A DNA stretch of 59,969 nt from CAZXSK01 sp964642855 (lineage in GTDB: Bacteria; Planctomycetota; Phycisphaerae; SM23-33): the NCBI GenBank assembly GCA_964642855.1, contig CAZXSK010000017.1, positions 1 to 59,969 on the forward strand, in the 5' to 3' direction. A model generated the notes under the pieces. The model saw only the letters and a program-made list of their open reading frames with translations, did not search any database and was not told the DNA's origin. A program made the position numbers and the translations under genes. Below are positions 18,046-27,508 of this stretch, one piece after another; position 1 is the first letter of the stretch; each line of letters opens with the position of its first letter.

Positions 18046-21000
18046 TCAGATGTCCTCGGGCGGATCGGCCGCGTTGGGCTTGTCGGGCGCCGGGGAGTCC
18101 TGCCGGACGGGCAAAGCCGCCTTGATCGAGCGGATGTGAATGTCCTGCTGCGGGAAGGCGATCTCGATACCCGCCTTGCGGAACTTGCGGTCGATGGCCA
18201 TGTGCAGATCGTTGCGGACGCGCAGGTAGTCGTCGAGGCCGCTGACGTAGACGCGCAGCTCGAAGTTCAGCGAGCTGCCCCCGAACTCCATGAAGAATGC
18301 CAGGGGTGCGGGGTCTTCGCGGACGCGGTCGTTCTCGGCGGCGACCTCCAGAAGCAGGTCCCGGGCGAGCTGCGTGTCCGAGCCGTAGGCGATGCCCACG
18401 GGCACGACCACCCGGATGACGCTGTCCGAGAGTGTCCAGTTGATCAGCTGCTGGGTGATGAACTCCTTGTTGGGGACAATCAGCTCCTTGCGGTCCCAGT
18501 CGGTGATGGTCGTCGCCCGCATGCGGATCCGCGTTACCGTGCCGCTGACCCCGCCGACGGTGACCACGTCGCCCACGCGGACGGGGCGCTCCAGCAGGAT
18601 GATCAGGCCGGACACGAAGTTCGCGAAGATCTCCTGGAGCCCGAAGCCCAGGCCGACGGTCATCGCGGCGACCAGCCACTGGACGCTGTCCCAGCCGATA
18701 CCGATGACGTCGAAGGCGACGACCACGCCCACGACGAAGATGATGTATCGCGCGATGGCGGCGATGGCGTAGCGTCCGCCGGCTTCGAGGTGCAGCCGGC
18801 GGAGGAGGGAGATCTCCAGCAGGCCGGGCAGGTTCCGCGCGGCGACGACCGTCACGAGAACCACCGCAAGCGAGAGCAGTACGTCGACGAGGCTGATCGC
18901 GCTGTCCCCGGCCGACCAGAGCGTGACGTGTCGCAGGATGCCCAGGGCGGGCAGGACCTCGATCCACACGAAGTAGAAGCTTACGGCCAGCAGGAGCATC
19001 ATCAGCGAGCGGACAAGTTTCCGCGTCTGCTGGCTGATGGAAGACATGTCCAGCTCGGGTTCTTCCAGTTCGGGTGGGGGTTCGGCGCCTTCGAGCTGTT
19101 CGCGGCGACGCTGCTGTTGCTCCTGCCGGCGCTTGGACGATTCGATCGCCAGCCTCCGCTGGGCGACCAGCAGCCAGCGCATCAGCAGGGAGTGGAGCAC
19201 GAGCAGGGCAGCGACCACCCAAAGCTGGGACAGCAGCCTGCCCGAGAGCTGGTAGGTGGTGTAGTAGTAGCCCAACACGGCCATGGCGGCCAGCGCCAGC
19301 GGCAGGCCCACAGCCAGGGGATACCACACCAGCCGGAGGCGATAGATCAGGCTGCCCGATCGCCTCGCAACGGTCAGGGAGATCAGCTTGCCCCGTGGCC
19401 TGAGGTGGACGGCCAGAAGCAGCGCCAGCAGGATCAGGCCGACCGTCGCGGCCAGGCGCCCCAGCGACGTGGCGTACGTCTCGACTTCGTGATGTTCCAT
19501 CCCCACGGTCAGCGCAACCAGGGGCGCACCGACCACCAGCGCCTGCAGGAGCATTCTCGAAACGCTCGTGGTGACCTCGGGCCTCCACCGGAAGTGGGAC
19601 TCGCCGAGGCCCTTGGTCCTGCAGGCGTGGCGAAGCATCGCGACGGGCAGGTAGAACAGCCCTGCGGCCATCAGGCCCTGACCGACCACGAAGGCGTGGC
19701 GGGTGGCTTCCTCGGCCGAGGCGAGTCGCCAGCCGACGACCCACACCAGCAGGGGCAGTGGCAGGGCGGGCAGGATCGTCAGCGGAAGGGCAATCAGCGT
19801 CGAGCGGAACGTGCCCGGATAGTCCGAAGACACGCGCTGATGGAGGGCGTCGGCTGCCGACACGACGCGGCGCCGCACCACCAGCAGGCCCAGGATTACC
19901 AACGCGGCCAAGCCGATCACGAACGGGTTGTCGGCTGCGTCGGACCGCAGCACGCCCAGCGTTTCCTGCCAGGACCCGACGCCAAACAGCCAGCCCAGCG
20001 CACCAACGGCCTGGGCAACGTCGGCCGGTCCCAGCGGGGCGGTCGAGCGGATCCAGAGCACGCGCTCATCGATATACTGTGCGTAGGCCTCGGCCTCGCG
20101 GATCAGGTCCTTCTCGGCGGTGTCGAGCTCGGTCAGCAGCAGGGAGTACTGCTGAACATCCTGGGTCAGCTGAGGCAGCTTGACGACGTCTCGGCGGTCG
20201 GCGAGCTGCTCCTTGATCCGCTGGAGCACCTGCTGCTTCTTGTCCTCTGGAACCGGGGGCTGGGCCTCGCGCAACAGGCGACGGGAGGTCTCATCCAGAT
20301 TCGCCAACTCGCTGCTCATGTCGCGAAGCTCCGAGAGCCTCACCAGCAGGTCCGACATTTCCGCACGCCGGTCGGCTGCCCTCCGTCGGAGAGCGAGCAG
20401 ATCCGGCAGGCGGGATCGCTGGTCCCGAAGCTGCAGGCCCAGCGCCTGGGTGAGCTTGCCGAGCCTTTGCTCCATCGATCGGACTTTCCCAAACGATTCC
20501 TGGATCTTCGTCAGGCGCTGGTTGACGGTCTCCAGCCGACGCCGGGCGTCCTCTCGCCGGGTTGTGATGCTCTTGCCAAGTTCGGCGAGTTGTTCATTGG
20601 TGTCAGCGAGTTGCTTGACGGCCGGATGGCTTCCGGCAGCTTCGCGCGCCGCCTGGCGGACCTGCTCGAGGCGTCGCTGGTCTTCGAGCCTCTTTCGCTC
20701 GGCCTGCAGGTCGCTCCACGCCGACAACCGCTGCTCGAGCTGTTGGAGCTTGCGTGAGAGCAGTCCCTGGCGCGTCTGCAGCAGGGCGGCGATGGACTGA
20801 CCGGCCGTGGACTGCTTCTCGTAGAGATCGAGGGCTTCGCTGAGGCTCTTCTCGCGGGCTCGCAGCAGGAACCGTCGGGCGTCTTTGACGGCTGGGTGGT
20901 CCTCGGAGGCGGGCAGTTCGGTGAGCTTCTGCCGGACGTCGGCGAGTTCCGTCTTCGTGTCGGCGAGGAGCTTGGGCAGCCTGGCCTGCAGATCGTTCCA

Positions 21001-21534
21001 GTCCCGGACCTGCGTGTCCAACTCGTCCAGCTTGGTCTGCAGGTCTGTTCGCTGAAATTCAAGCTGCTCGACGCGTGCGTTGATCTGATCAAGCGTCAGG
21101 TCGTTGCCATCGGCGACCTCCTCCGGCGGCTGGGACGCGTTTCCATCCAGCTTGCGGATCTGCTCCTGGAGCCGGTCGATCTGGTCGGGGGCCTGCTCGA
21201 CCTGGTCGGCGATCTGCTGGGCCTGTTGCCGGTGCACCTGCGCCTGGGCGATGGGGGCCTTGGCCTGTTCGTACGATCCGAGGGCGGCTTCACGAACCCC
21301 CTGAGGGATTTCGCTTTCCTGCTGAATTGCCTGGACCTTGGCCTGGCGGGCACGCTCGGAGAGTTCTCCGGCAGCGATGGCGGCTGCGTTCGGATCGGCG
21401 TTGGGGTCCTGTTGCTGTTGGCCGCTGGCCCGATCCGGCGATGCGCATAACAGCGCCGCCAAAGCAACGGCCTGGAGAAGCAGCACGCGTTCGATTCCGG
21501 AAGCAACGTATGGACGGTTGGTCCTGCGGTTCAT
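18046..21534 (-). CDS. Large MscS-family mechanosensitive channel (MscK/MscM-like)
   Basis: The 1162-residue protein has a signal peptide (cleavage near ASGQ). A long periplasmic coiled-coil region (about 60-520) follows, rich in Q, E, L and R heptads, and then about ten membrane segments from residue 536 on. The pore-lining helix and MscS signature lie at about 948-980 (VGLGFGLQEIFANFVSG), followed by the beta domain (PVRVGDVVTVGGVSGTV) and the C-terminal alpha/beta domain. It would open under membrane tension to release solutes during osmotic downshift. GGAGATCGA precedes the ATG. It is divergent from the PEP-CTERM protease across a 260-bp gap. Confidence 0.92.
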   Translation of the reverse strand: MNRRTNRPYVASGIERVLLLQAVALAALLCASPDRASGQQQQDPNADPNAAAIAAGELSERARQAKVQAIQQESEIPQGVREAALGSYEQAKAPIAQAQVHRQQAQQIADQVEQAPDQIDRLQEQIRKLDGNASQPPEEVADGNDLTLDQINARVEQLEFQRTDLQTKLDELDTQVRDWNDLQARLPKLLADTKTELADVRQKLTELPASEDHPAVKDARRFLLRAREKSLSEALDLYEKQSTAGQSIAALLQTRQGLLSRKLQQLEQRLSAWSDLQAERKRLEDQRRLEQVRQAAREAAGSHPAVKQLADTNEQLAELGKSITTRREDARRRLETVNQRLTKIQESFGKVRSMEQRLGKLTQALGLQLRDQRSRLPDLLALRRRAADRRAEMSDLLVRLSELRDMSSELANLDETSRRLLREAQPPVPEDKKQQVLQRIKEQLADRRDVVKLPQLTQDVQQYSLLLTELDTAEKDLIREAEAYAQYIDERVLWIRSTAPLGPADVAQAVGALGWLFGVGSWQETLGVLRSDAADNPFVIGLAALVILGLLVVRRRVVSAADALHQRVSSDYPGTFRSTLIALPLTILPALPLPLLVWVVGWRLASAEEATRHAFVVGQGLMAAGLFYLPVAMLRHACRTKGLGESHFRWRPEVTTSVSRMLLQALVVGAPLVALTVGMEHHEVETYATSLGRLAATVGLILLALLLAVHLRPRGKLISLTVARRSGSLIYRLRLVWYPLAVGLPLALAAMAVLGYYYTTYQLSGRLLSQLWVVAALLVLHSLLMRWLLVAQRRLAIESSKRRQEQQQRRREQLEGAEPPPELEEPELDMSSISQQTRKLVRSLMMLLLAVSFYFVWIEVLPALGILRHVTLWSAGDSAISLVDVLLSLAVVLVTVVAARNLPGLLEISLLRRLHLEAGGRYAIAAIARYIIFVVGVVVAFDVIGIGWDSVQWLVAAMTVGLGFGLQEIFANFVSGLIILLERPVRVGDVVTVGGVSGTVTRIRMRATTITDWDRKELIVPNKEFITQQLINWTLSDSVIRVVVPVGIAYGSDTQLARDLLLEVAAENDRVREDPAPLAFFMEFGGSSLNFELRVYVSGLDDYLRVRNDLHMAIDRKFRKAGIEIAFPQQDIHIRSIKAALPVRQDSPAPDKPNAADPPEDI

Positions 21535-21794
21535 TCGATCTCCACGATGCTGTGCGGGTAACGCAAAGATCGGTTCTGCCCGATCCTACGACGATTCTAC
21601 GCATCGCGCGAGGTCAAATCCAGCCGTCCGGGGTCGCCGGCGCCGATGAACCATTGCCACGCCTGCGCTTGCGCATTCTTCGCACAACATCCGGATTCCT
21701 TACCAAAGTCGCGCCCCGTTCCTACCGATGCGGCCCATACGTAGCCGTGCCACGCGAGGCCACGGACCGAACAGAACACCGTCGGAGGCTTGGA

Positions 21795-22640
21795 ATGATG
21801 TCCCGAACTTTGAACGCTCACTTCCTTCGGGCAGGCGCGACGGTCGCCCTGCTTGTATTGCTCGCCGCTCCCTCCCAGGCGATCATCGTCTGCGGGGACC
21901 CGTCCGACCACGAGATCCAGCCCGGCAGCCGGTTTGATGGCGTGGGGCTTCTGAACGCCTCCGGCCGGTCCACCGGCGTGCTGCTGGACGAGTGGCATGT
22001 GCTGACCAGCGCTCACGGCAGCAGGGACCTGACCGGAGCGACGTTCACGATTCACACGGCCTCTGGAACGCAGGAAATTCCGGTCGTTTCGCGGGAAGTC
22101 CATAGTTCGTGCGACGTGGCGATCCTGCGTCTGGCCTCCCCGGCAGGTCACAGCGGATACGGACTGTATGCCGCGACCGACCAGCAGACGCAGATCGGCT
22201 ATTTCGCCGGTTTCGGCGTCAGCGGAACCGGCGCCCCGGACAATCAGACGTATCCGGTCGGCACGCTTCGCGTCGCCCAGAACCGCATCGACAACGCCTT
22301 CGGAACCTACCTTTCCGCGGACCTGGACGAGCCGACAAAGGTCGGCACGTACGGCTGCCTGGGCGTGGGCGTGGAAGGCCTGCCCGGCGTGGGCGACTCT
22401 GGCGGGCCGACGTTCTTCGACGTTGACGGGGAGTTGCTGATCGCGGGCATCCACAAATCCGTCAGCGACGTCGACGGCGACGGGGTATTCCCCGAGTACG
22501 GCGACCGGGCGTATGACACGCGCGTAAGCAGCGTGGCCGACTGGGTCAACGCAACACTTGCCCAGGCCCCCGAGCCGGGCACGCTGGCGCTGATGGGCCT
22601 GGGAACCTTGCTGGTGGTCGGACGCCGCAGGGCCTGCTGA
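21795..22640 (+). CDS. Secreted trypsin-like serine protease with PEP-CTERM sorting signal
   Basis: The 281-residue protein starts with ATGATG after CGGAGGCTTGGA; a longer frame back to 21327 is antisense to the channel gene and is rejected. A signal peptide (cleavage near PSQA) is followed by a chymotrypsin-fold domain with the complete triad: His74 in TSAHG, Asp107 in CDVAIL and Ser202 in GDSGGP. The C-terminus is a textbook PEP-CTERM signal: PEPGTLALMGLG, a short hydrophobic stretch, then GRRRAC. Exosortase would recognise this tag and direct the protein to the envelope or exopolysaccharide layer. No exosortase gene lies in the window. Closest in type to PEP-CTERM-anchored proteases of Planctomycetota. 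Confidence 0.92.
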   Translation: MMSRTLNAHFLRAGATVALLVLLAAPSQAIIVCGDPSDHEIQPGSRFDGVGLLNASGRSTGVLLDEWHVLTSAHGSRDLTGATFTIHTASGTQEIPVVSREVHSSCDVAILRLASPAGHSGYGLYAATDQQTQIGYFAGFGVSGTGAPDNQTYPVGTLRVAQNRIDNAFGTYLSADLDEPTKVGTYGCLGVGVEGLPGVGDSGGPTFFDVDGELLIAGIHKSVSDVDGDGVFPEYGDRAYDTRVSSVADWVNATLAQAPEPGTLALMGLGTLLVVGRRRAC

Positions 22641-22696
22641 CAGAGGCCCTCCCGGGACATCGGCCGGATCAGACCCTGCGTCCCCCCGGGTTTCCT

Positions 22697-22725
22697 TTGA
22701 GCCCTGTCCGTCCTTGCTCTACACT
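22697..22725 (+). promoter_or_regulatory. Candidate sigma-70 promoter for the flippase gene
   Basis: TTGAGC (-35, 22697-22702), a 17-bp spacer and TACACT (-10, 22720-22725) lie 69 bp before the flippase start codon. Each hexamer matches four of six consensus bases, and the spacing is ideal. Confidence 0.45.
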
Positions 22726-22793
22726 CCCGGGGCGCAGTCCACCGGGTGAGCGGAAGCCCGGGTGTGCTGGGCGGCCAGTTCGAAAGGACGCGA

Positions 22794-24125
22794 ATGAGCC
22801 ACCACCCCACCGGCCGGCAGAGCAGCAAATCCGACGGAGCGATCGATCCGCCCGCATCCGGTCTGGTCTGGCGGACCGCGTTCTATCTGCTGGGGGGCGT
22901 GCTCCAGAAGGTCGGCTACCTCCTGCTGCTGCCCATTCTCGCGCGAGATCTCGGCCCGGCCGAATACACGCGCTTCGGCCTGGCGGTTACGGCGATCATC
23001 GCCATCGACTGGATCCTGACACTCAACGTCCAGATTTCGCCGAGCCGGCTGTTCTTCGACTTCCGGAATCCGCGCAGGCGGTCCGACCTCCTCAAGACCT
23101 GCCTGGTGCTGCCGCTGGCGTCATCTGTGCTGGGCGGAGGCCTGATCCTTCTGGCTTTGCAGGCAACGGGACTCCGCGAACCGATCTCCACAGGCAGGCT
23201 GGACATCCAACTGGCTGTCGGGGCTGCAATCGTCGCGACGGTCTTCGTGGAGTTTGTTTTCGTGGTCATGCGTATCCGAGGCCGGGCGGGCGCGTTCACG
23301 ATCGCGTCGGTCTTCCAGACGGCCGGACTGCTCGCTGCCTACTTCTCCCTGGCGGGGGTGCTTCCGGATCCCCTGCTTCGGGCTGTGGTGTCGCTGGCGG
23401 TCGCCCGCGGGTCGGCCGGAGTCATCGGATTGGCATTCAGTCTTCGCTCGCTATATGGCGGGACGGTCCGTCGGACGATGGCGCGTCGGGCGGTACGGTT
23501 CTCCCTGCCGATCACGGTGCACCTGCTGGCCACGTGGGCTGTCAGTCAGTCCACGCCCTGGATCGGCGCGAAGTATGTTCCCCTCGATGAACTGGCCGAC
23601 TACACGGTGGTCATTCAGGTGTCGCTGGCTGCGATGATGGTCATCGTGGCGTTGTTCCAGGCGAGGACGCCGGAGATTGGTTCGGCTTTCGGGCTGGGGG
23701 AGTATCACCGTGGAGAGCGGATTGTCCGGCGAACGGCCCTGCTGGCTGGTGGCTGCGTTTTCGCGGTCTATCTTGCGGCACTGGTGGTGCTGTATGGATT
23801 GCAGATCCCTGTTCCCCAGCCTTTCCAGCAGTACATTCCCTCGGCAGAACTGCTCATCCTGGCGGGGGCAGTCAACCTGTTGCAGGTCGCTGCCGCCTGG
23901 GGGAGCCAGGTGCTGCTGTGTCTCAAGCGTACGGATTTCCAGGCCAAGACGACGGTCCCCTCCGCTGCGATAACCATTTTGCTGGGTTTCGTGCTGGCAA
24001 GCCAGTTCGGCAAGATCGGCCTGATTGTAGCAGCCTTGACAGGGCAGGGCATCCAGGCAGCGGCGACCAACTGGATCGCCCTTCGCCAGTTCCGGTCTGC
24101 AACTGGAGGGCATGATGGCGGATGA
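22794..24125 (+). CDS. Wzx-type oligosaccharide flippase / polysaccharide biosynthesis membrane protein
   Basis: The 443-residue protein has about 12 to 14 hydrophobic segments, beginning with WRTAFYLLGGVLQKVGYLLLLPILARDLGP. This is the usual first-helix pattern of the MATE/MOP-superfamily flippases that move lipid-linked glycans across the inner membrane. The start at 22794 is preferred because AAGGAC lies upstream and the extra 16 residues of the longer ORF look non-coding. It overlaps the next gene by 14 bp, so the two are translated together. Confidence 0.85.
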   Translation: MSHHPTGRQSSKSDGAIDPPASGLVWRTAFYLLGGVLQKVGYLLLLPILARDLGPAEYTRFGLAVTAIIAIDWILTLNVQISPSRLFFDFRNPRRRSDLLKTCLVLPLASSVLGGGLILLALQATGLREPISTGRLDIQLAVGAAIVATVFVEFVFVVMRIRGRAGAFTIASVFQTAGLLAAYFSLAGVLPDPLLRAVVSLAVARGSAGVIGLAFSLRSLYGGTVRRTMARRAVRFSLPITVHLLATWAVSQSTPWIGAKYVPLDELADYTVVIQVSLAAMMVIVALFQARTPEIGSAFGLGEYHRGERIVRRTALLAGGCVFAVYLAALVVLYGLQIPVPQPFQQYIPSAELLILAGAVNLLQVAAAWGSQVLLCLKRTDFQAKTTVPSAAITILLGFVLASQFGKIGLIVAALTGQGIQAAATNWIALRQFRSATGGHDGG

Positions 24126-25347
24126 CAGTAGCACGCAACCCGTCGGGTATGCCCGGGCATGGCGGGAGGTCCGCCGAGGGCTGGAATCGGGCGAATTGGG
24201 ATTCGTCGCCACGGCGATGAGCACGTGGCATGCCCTGGGGGTCGACGCGTGGATCCACAGGCTTCGCAAGGATGGAGAAAAGCGGGCTGGAATCGTGTTG
24301 CTGCTGGCGATGGATCGCAGGGGCATCGTCATCTCGAAGGCGAATTTCGCTTCTGCTGCAAGCGACCCGAACGTGACGTTCCTTCCTGTAGGCAGGCCCA
24401 CCGAGGACACGGGAACAAGTACGGCGGGCCTGCTTCTGCGAATGTTCCTGCGCGTGCTGCGACTGATGGCGGCGGCCGGACCGTCCCGGCTCCGCTCCAG
24501 GCCGATCGTACGGCTGGCGTCTCCGTGGACGTACTCAGCCGGTGTGTACACATTGGCCGGAGCGAGCACGTGGTCGACGGTCGTCTCCAACGCTTTCGAG
24601 TTCGTCGCACTGGATGAGGGGATTGGCGTCTATACGCCAAAACAGGTGGTGAGGATGTCCCACGCCAGGGAGCGCGAGAAGTCCGGACGAATTGCCCCTT
24701 CTGCCGGGCTGGACCAGGTTCTCTATGGGACCTGGAAAATCGTGCAGGATCTCACGGCTCGTCTGCACCGGCACCAGACTCGCTATGTCTTCCATTGCCG
24801 ATCGGACGGCTCGCTTGAGGTTAACCCGTCCGTAGCGGAAGACTATCGCGAAGCGCTGGCATATCTCCCACAAGCGGAAGCCCTGGGCGGCAACGAACCC
24901 ATCGCCCTTTTGGCGACACAGCCCTGGGTCGCCATGGGCGAGATCACCGCAGACGCGTATCTCCGGCAGGTTGATCGTAGCATCGAGTTTCTGCGGAGCC
25001 GTGGCTACCGGGTCCTGCTCAAACCGCACCCGCGGGAAGATCGTCGGGCGTATGAGCATCTGCTGTCCGCGGAAGACGCCGCCTGCCGGCTGGCGCCGCA
25101 GGCCGTGGCAGCCGAGGCGATCTTCAGCCAGCTTCATCCCGGCCGGGATGTTGTCGTGAGCGAAGTATCCACCTGCCTGCTGACCGCGAGCCTGCTGTTC
25201 AACCTGGGTGCCCACACCTTGGGGGGCGATCTGGCCATGCATCGAGACACGGGCCCGATCTACAAGCAGGCCTATCGAACGATTGTGAGACTGGGGGGAC
25301 CCAATATCAAGCCGCTCAGCCAGCTTCCTGTCGCCGTCAGCAGTTAG
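24112..25347 (+). CDS. Sialyltransferase-like glycosyltransferase (polysialyltransferase-type motifs)
   Basis: The 411-residue protein carries the three short motifs shared by bacterial sialyltransferases of the GT-B-like GT38/GT52/GT80 group, in order: D/E-D/E-G as Asp168-Glu169-Gly170 (ALDEGIGVY), HP as His306-Pro307 (LLKPHPRE), and the S..ST element at Ser350-Ser353-Thr354 (SEVSTCLLTASLLF). These enzymes transfer sialic acid or another nonulosonate from a CMP donor. No sialic acid synthesis genes lie in the window, so the donor is open. GGAGG lies just before the ATGATG start, inside the end of the flippase gene. The 3' end overlaps the convergent GT2 gene by 11 bp. Confidence 0.65.
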   Translation: MMADDSSTQPVGYARAWREVRRGLESGELGFVATAMSTWHALGVDAWIHRLRKDGEKRAGIVLLLAMDRRGIVISKANFASAASDPNVTFLPVGRPTEDTGTSTAGLLLRMFLRVLRLMAAAGPSRLRSRPIVRLASPWTYSAGVYTLAGASTWSTVVSNAFEFVALDEGIGVYTPKQVVRMSHAREREKSGRIAPSAGLDQVLYGTWKIVQDLTARLHRHQTRYVFHCRSDGSLEVNPSVAEDYREALAYLPQAEALGGNEPIALLATQPWVAMGEITADAYLRQVDRSIEFLRSRGYRVLLKPHPREDRRAYEHLLSAEDAACRLAPQAVAAEAIFSQLHPGRDVVVSEVSTCLLTASLLFNLGAHTLGGDLAMHRDTGPIYKQAYRTIVRLGGPNIKPLSQLPVAVSS

Positions 25348-26230
25348 TCCCGCCGTTCCGCACCGCAAGCCGCACTCGACGCCAGCCGAACATGGTCCGA
25401 AGGTACAACCACCGGATGACCTGCGTGGGTAGACAGCAGACAGCCAGCCTCTCGGCGAGCAGGGTCAGCCGATCCGCAAGGCCGGGCTGGATCCCCAGCT
25501 TCTCCATGCCCGTCCTCTTGACCGCAATGGTTGCGCGAAGCATGTCTCGCAGGTGCTCCATCCGACTGGCTGATGCGCTGATGCGATACTCAAGCAGCAC
25601 GTCGTCAAGGGAGGCCAGCCTACCGAGCCGGGACATCTCCAGCCACAGGTAGTAGTCCTCGGCGTAGCGGAATTCCTCTCTGTACTGAAGCCTGTGCTCG
25701 CGGACCGCGTGCGCTCGGAACATCACGGTCGGGTGCAGCAGGGGGTTGCCCCGCAGCAGCGAACCGGCCGGGTGTCCGTGGCGAATCACTTCCAGGTCGT
25801 GTCCATGGGCGTCGATGTAGTTCAGCGCCGTGCCCAGTGCTACGACATCGTCGCGGCTGTCGAGGAAACTCACCTGCCGTTCCAGCCGCTGGGGCAGGGC
25901 GACGTCGTCGGCATCCATTCGGGCGATGTACTGCCCGTCGCAGAGCTCCAGGCCGCGGTTCAGCGCGCGGACGATCCCGCCGTTTTCGGGCAGGTGCTCC
26001 GCGCGGATGCGTGCGTGTTGGCTGGCGAGTTCGTCCAGAAGCTGCGAGCTTCCGTCGGTGGATCCGTCATTGATGATGAGCAGTTCGAAGTCGGTGAACG
26101 TCTGAGTGAGGATGCTGTCGACGGCCTGCCGGAGGTAGGGCCTGTCGTTGTAGACGGGCATGAGCACCGACACGCGAACCGGCCGGTCTGGCTTGGGGGG
26201 CGACGGGTCGAAGGCGGGCCGATCAGCCAC
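25337..26230 (-). CDS. GT2 family glycosyltransferase
   Basis: A GT-A fold family 2 transferase: SVLMPVYNDRPYLRQAVDSI at the N-terminus, IINDGSTDGS, the metal-binding DADD (YIARMDADDVALP) and a W/H-rich acceptor region (RYAEDYYLWLEMSRLG). It probably adds a sugar to the growing lipid-linked repeat unit. I chose GTG at 26230 (297 residues) because GGAGG lies about 10 nt upstream and the codon overlaps the stop of the DUF2304 gene (GTGGCTGA). An ATG at 26296 would extend it through a low-complexity overlap without a ribosome-binding site. Third gene of the 27406-25337 operon. Confidence 0.9.
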   Translation of the reverse strand: MADRPAFDPSPPKPDRPVRVSVLMPVYNDRPYLRQAVDSILTQTFTDFELLIINDGSTDGSSQLLDELASQHARIRAEHLPENGGIVRALNRGLELCDGQYIARMDADDVALPQRLERQVSFLDSRDDVVALGTALNYIDAHGHDLEVIRHGHPAGSLLRGNPLLHPTVMFRAHAVREHRLQYREEFRYAEDYYLWLEMSRLGRLASLDDVLLEYRISASASRMEHLRDMLRATIAVKRTGMEKLGIQPGLADRLTLLAERLAVCCLPTQVIRWLYLRTMFGWRRVRLAVRNGGTNC

Positions 26231-26660
26231 CGTCGCCGCCCTCCGCGTTGTCGCCGGCGTCGTCAGGCTGCTGGTCCTGCTGCTGGTCCTGGTCATGCTC
26301 TGCGTTCCGGCGATTCAGTTTCTCACGGAGCAGGGCGACCTGCTGGGCGAGTTGGCGGATGTGCTCGGACTGGGCGCTGAGCACGGTGGCGTAGTGCATG
26401 ACAATGACAGCCAGGAACAGGAAGCACGCGATGACCACCAGCGTGAGGTAGTTGATCCCGAGCGTGCGGTTCAGCCAGAACGTGATCCACGGGAAGATCG
26501 CCAGCACCACGAGCACCAGCGACGCCCCCAGCCAGAGCATGGCGTACTCTTCCTTGAGCTTCCGCCGTCGGATCATCTCGACCGTGACACACAGGAAGAA
26601 CACCGCCAGCGCCACCAGCACCATGCGATGGAGAATCGGAATCTGGATGGCTGCGATCAT
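26223..26660 (-). CDS. DUF2304 family membrane protein
   Basis: The 145-residue protein has three hydrophobic helices (about 12-27, 42-60, 68-92), followed by a coiled-coil (SEQSEHIRQLAQQVALLREK-like) and a D/Q/G-rich tail. The EMIRRRKLKEEYAMLWL segment between helices 1 and 2 is typical of DUF2304, a small family usually encoded next to a dolichol-phosphate-mannose-synthase-like GT2, as here. It may anchor or assist that enzyme at the membrane. GAGGAG precedes the ATG. The start overlaps the upstream gene by four bases (ATGA). Confidence 0.88.
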   Translation of the reverse strand: MIAAIQIPILHRMVLVALAVFFLCVTVEMIRRRKLKEEYAMLWLGASLVLVVLAIFPWITFWLNRTLGINYLTLVVIACFLFLAVIVMHYATVLSAQSEHIRQLAQQVALLREKLNRRNAEHDQDQQQDQQPDDAGDNAEGGDGG

Positions 26661-27406
26661 GGCAACTCCTCTCCCGGCCGGCGCGGTTGGGGGGAGGGTT
26701 CCTGGAACTTCGCCTCGATCCGGTCAATCAACAACGCGACGCACACGCGGACGGAGTGCACGAACCCCCGCAGGCTGCTTACGCTGCTGTGGTCTGCTTC
26801 GCGCATGAGGGCGGGTACTTCGTCGACGCGCATGCCCTGGCGAAGCAGCCAGACGGTGATCTCCGGGGAGTCAAGGTAGGCCTGCGGGTAATTGCGGGCA
26901 AAAAAGGCAATCGCCCGCCTGCCGGACGCCCGAAACCCGCTGGTGGGGTCCAGGATCCGTCGCCCGGTGACCATGCGCGTGATCAGCCCGATCAGCCAGG
27001 ACCCCGCCCGGCGGGCGAACGGGAAGCGATAGTCCCCCTTGCCCATCAATCGCGAGCCGATTGCATGATCGGCCCGGCCTTGGACGACCGGCTCGACGAG
27101 CTGGGCAATCTGGTCGGAGCGGTGCTGACCGTCGGCGTCGAACTGGACCGCGACGTCATAGCCGTGGTCGAAGGCGTAGGCGTATCCGGTTTGCAGCGCC
27201 CCGCCGATGCCGAGATTGAACGGCAGGACCAGCGTGATCGCGCCGCCTCGGCGGGCGACCCGGGCCGTGGCGTCCATGGATCCGTCGTCGATGACGGCGA
27301 CGTCTGCCTCGGGCAGCGTCCGATGGAGGTCGGCAAGCACCTCGGCGAGGGAGTCTTCCTCGTTGAGGGCGGGAATCACGATCAGGATGCGCGGGGCGGA
27401 TGTCAT
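26657..27406 (-). CDS. GT2 polyprenyl-phosphate glycosyltransferase (DPM1-like)
   Basis: The 249-residue protein shows the dolichol-phosphate mannose synthase-like pattern: ILIVIPALNEEDSLAEVL, VIDDGSMDAT, the DADGQH metal site, and DPTSGFRASGRRA. It has no C-terminal GtrA-type membrane domain; the following DUF2304 gene probably supplies the membrane partner. It is expected to make an undecaprenyl-phosphate-linked monosaccharide as donor for membrane glycosyltransferases such as the GT39-like protein encoded divergently at 27579. First gene of a three-gene operon; its own ribosome-binding site is weak. Confidence 0.92.
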   Translation of the reverse strand: MTSAPRILIVIPALNEEDSLAEVLADLHRTLPEADVAVIDDGSMDATARVARRGGAITLVLPFNLGIGGALQTGYAYAFDHGYDVAVQFDADGQHRSDQIAQLVEPVVQGRADHAIGSRLMGKGDYRFPFARRAGSWLIGLITRMVTGRRILDPTSGFRASGRRAIAFFARNYPQAYLDSPEITVWLLRQGMRVDEVPALMREADHSSVSSLRGFVHSVRVCVALLIDRIEAKFQEPSPQPRRPGEELP

Positions 27407-27508
27407 GGGTTTCCGAAACTATTCGGGCGTTCGGTCCGATACCAGACCGTGGATGATAGTCCACCGGGCGGGAGATGCAAGCGACGGTCCCGCCGGGAGC
27501 TGAGCTCA

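Noticed and set aside
18019..20757. Plus-strand 912-residue ORF
   Set aside because: Antisense of the MscS channel. The Q/H/D/P/R-rich composition is what the reverse complement of its coiled-coil coding sequence gives.
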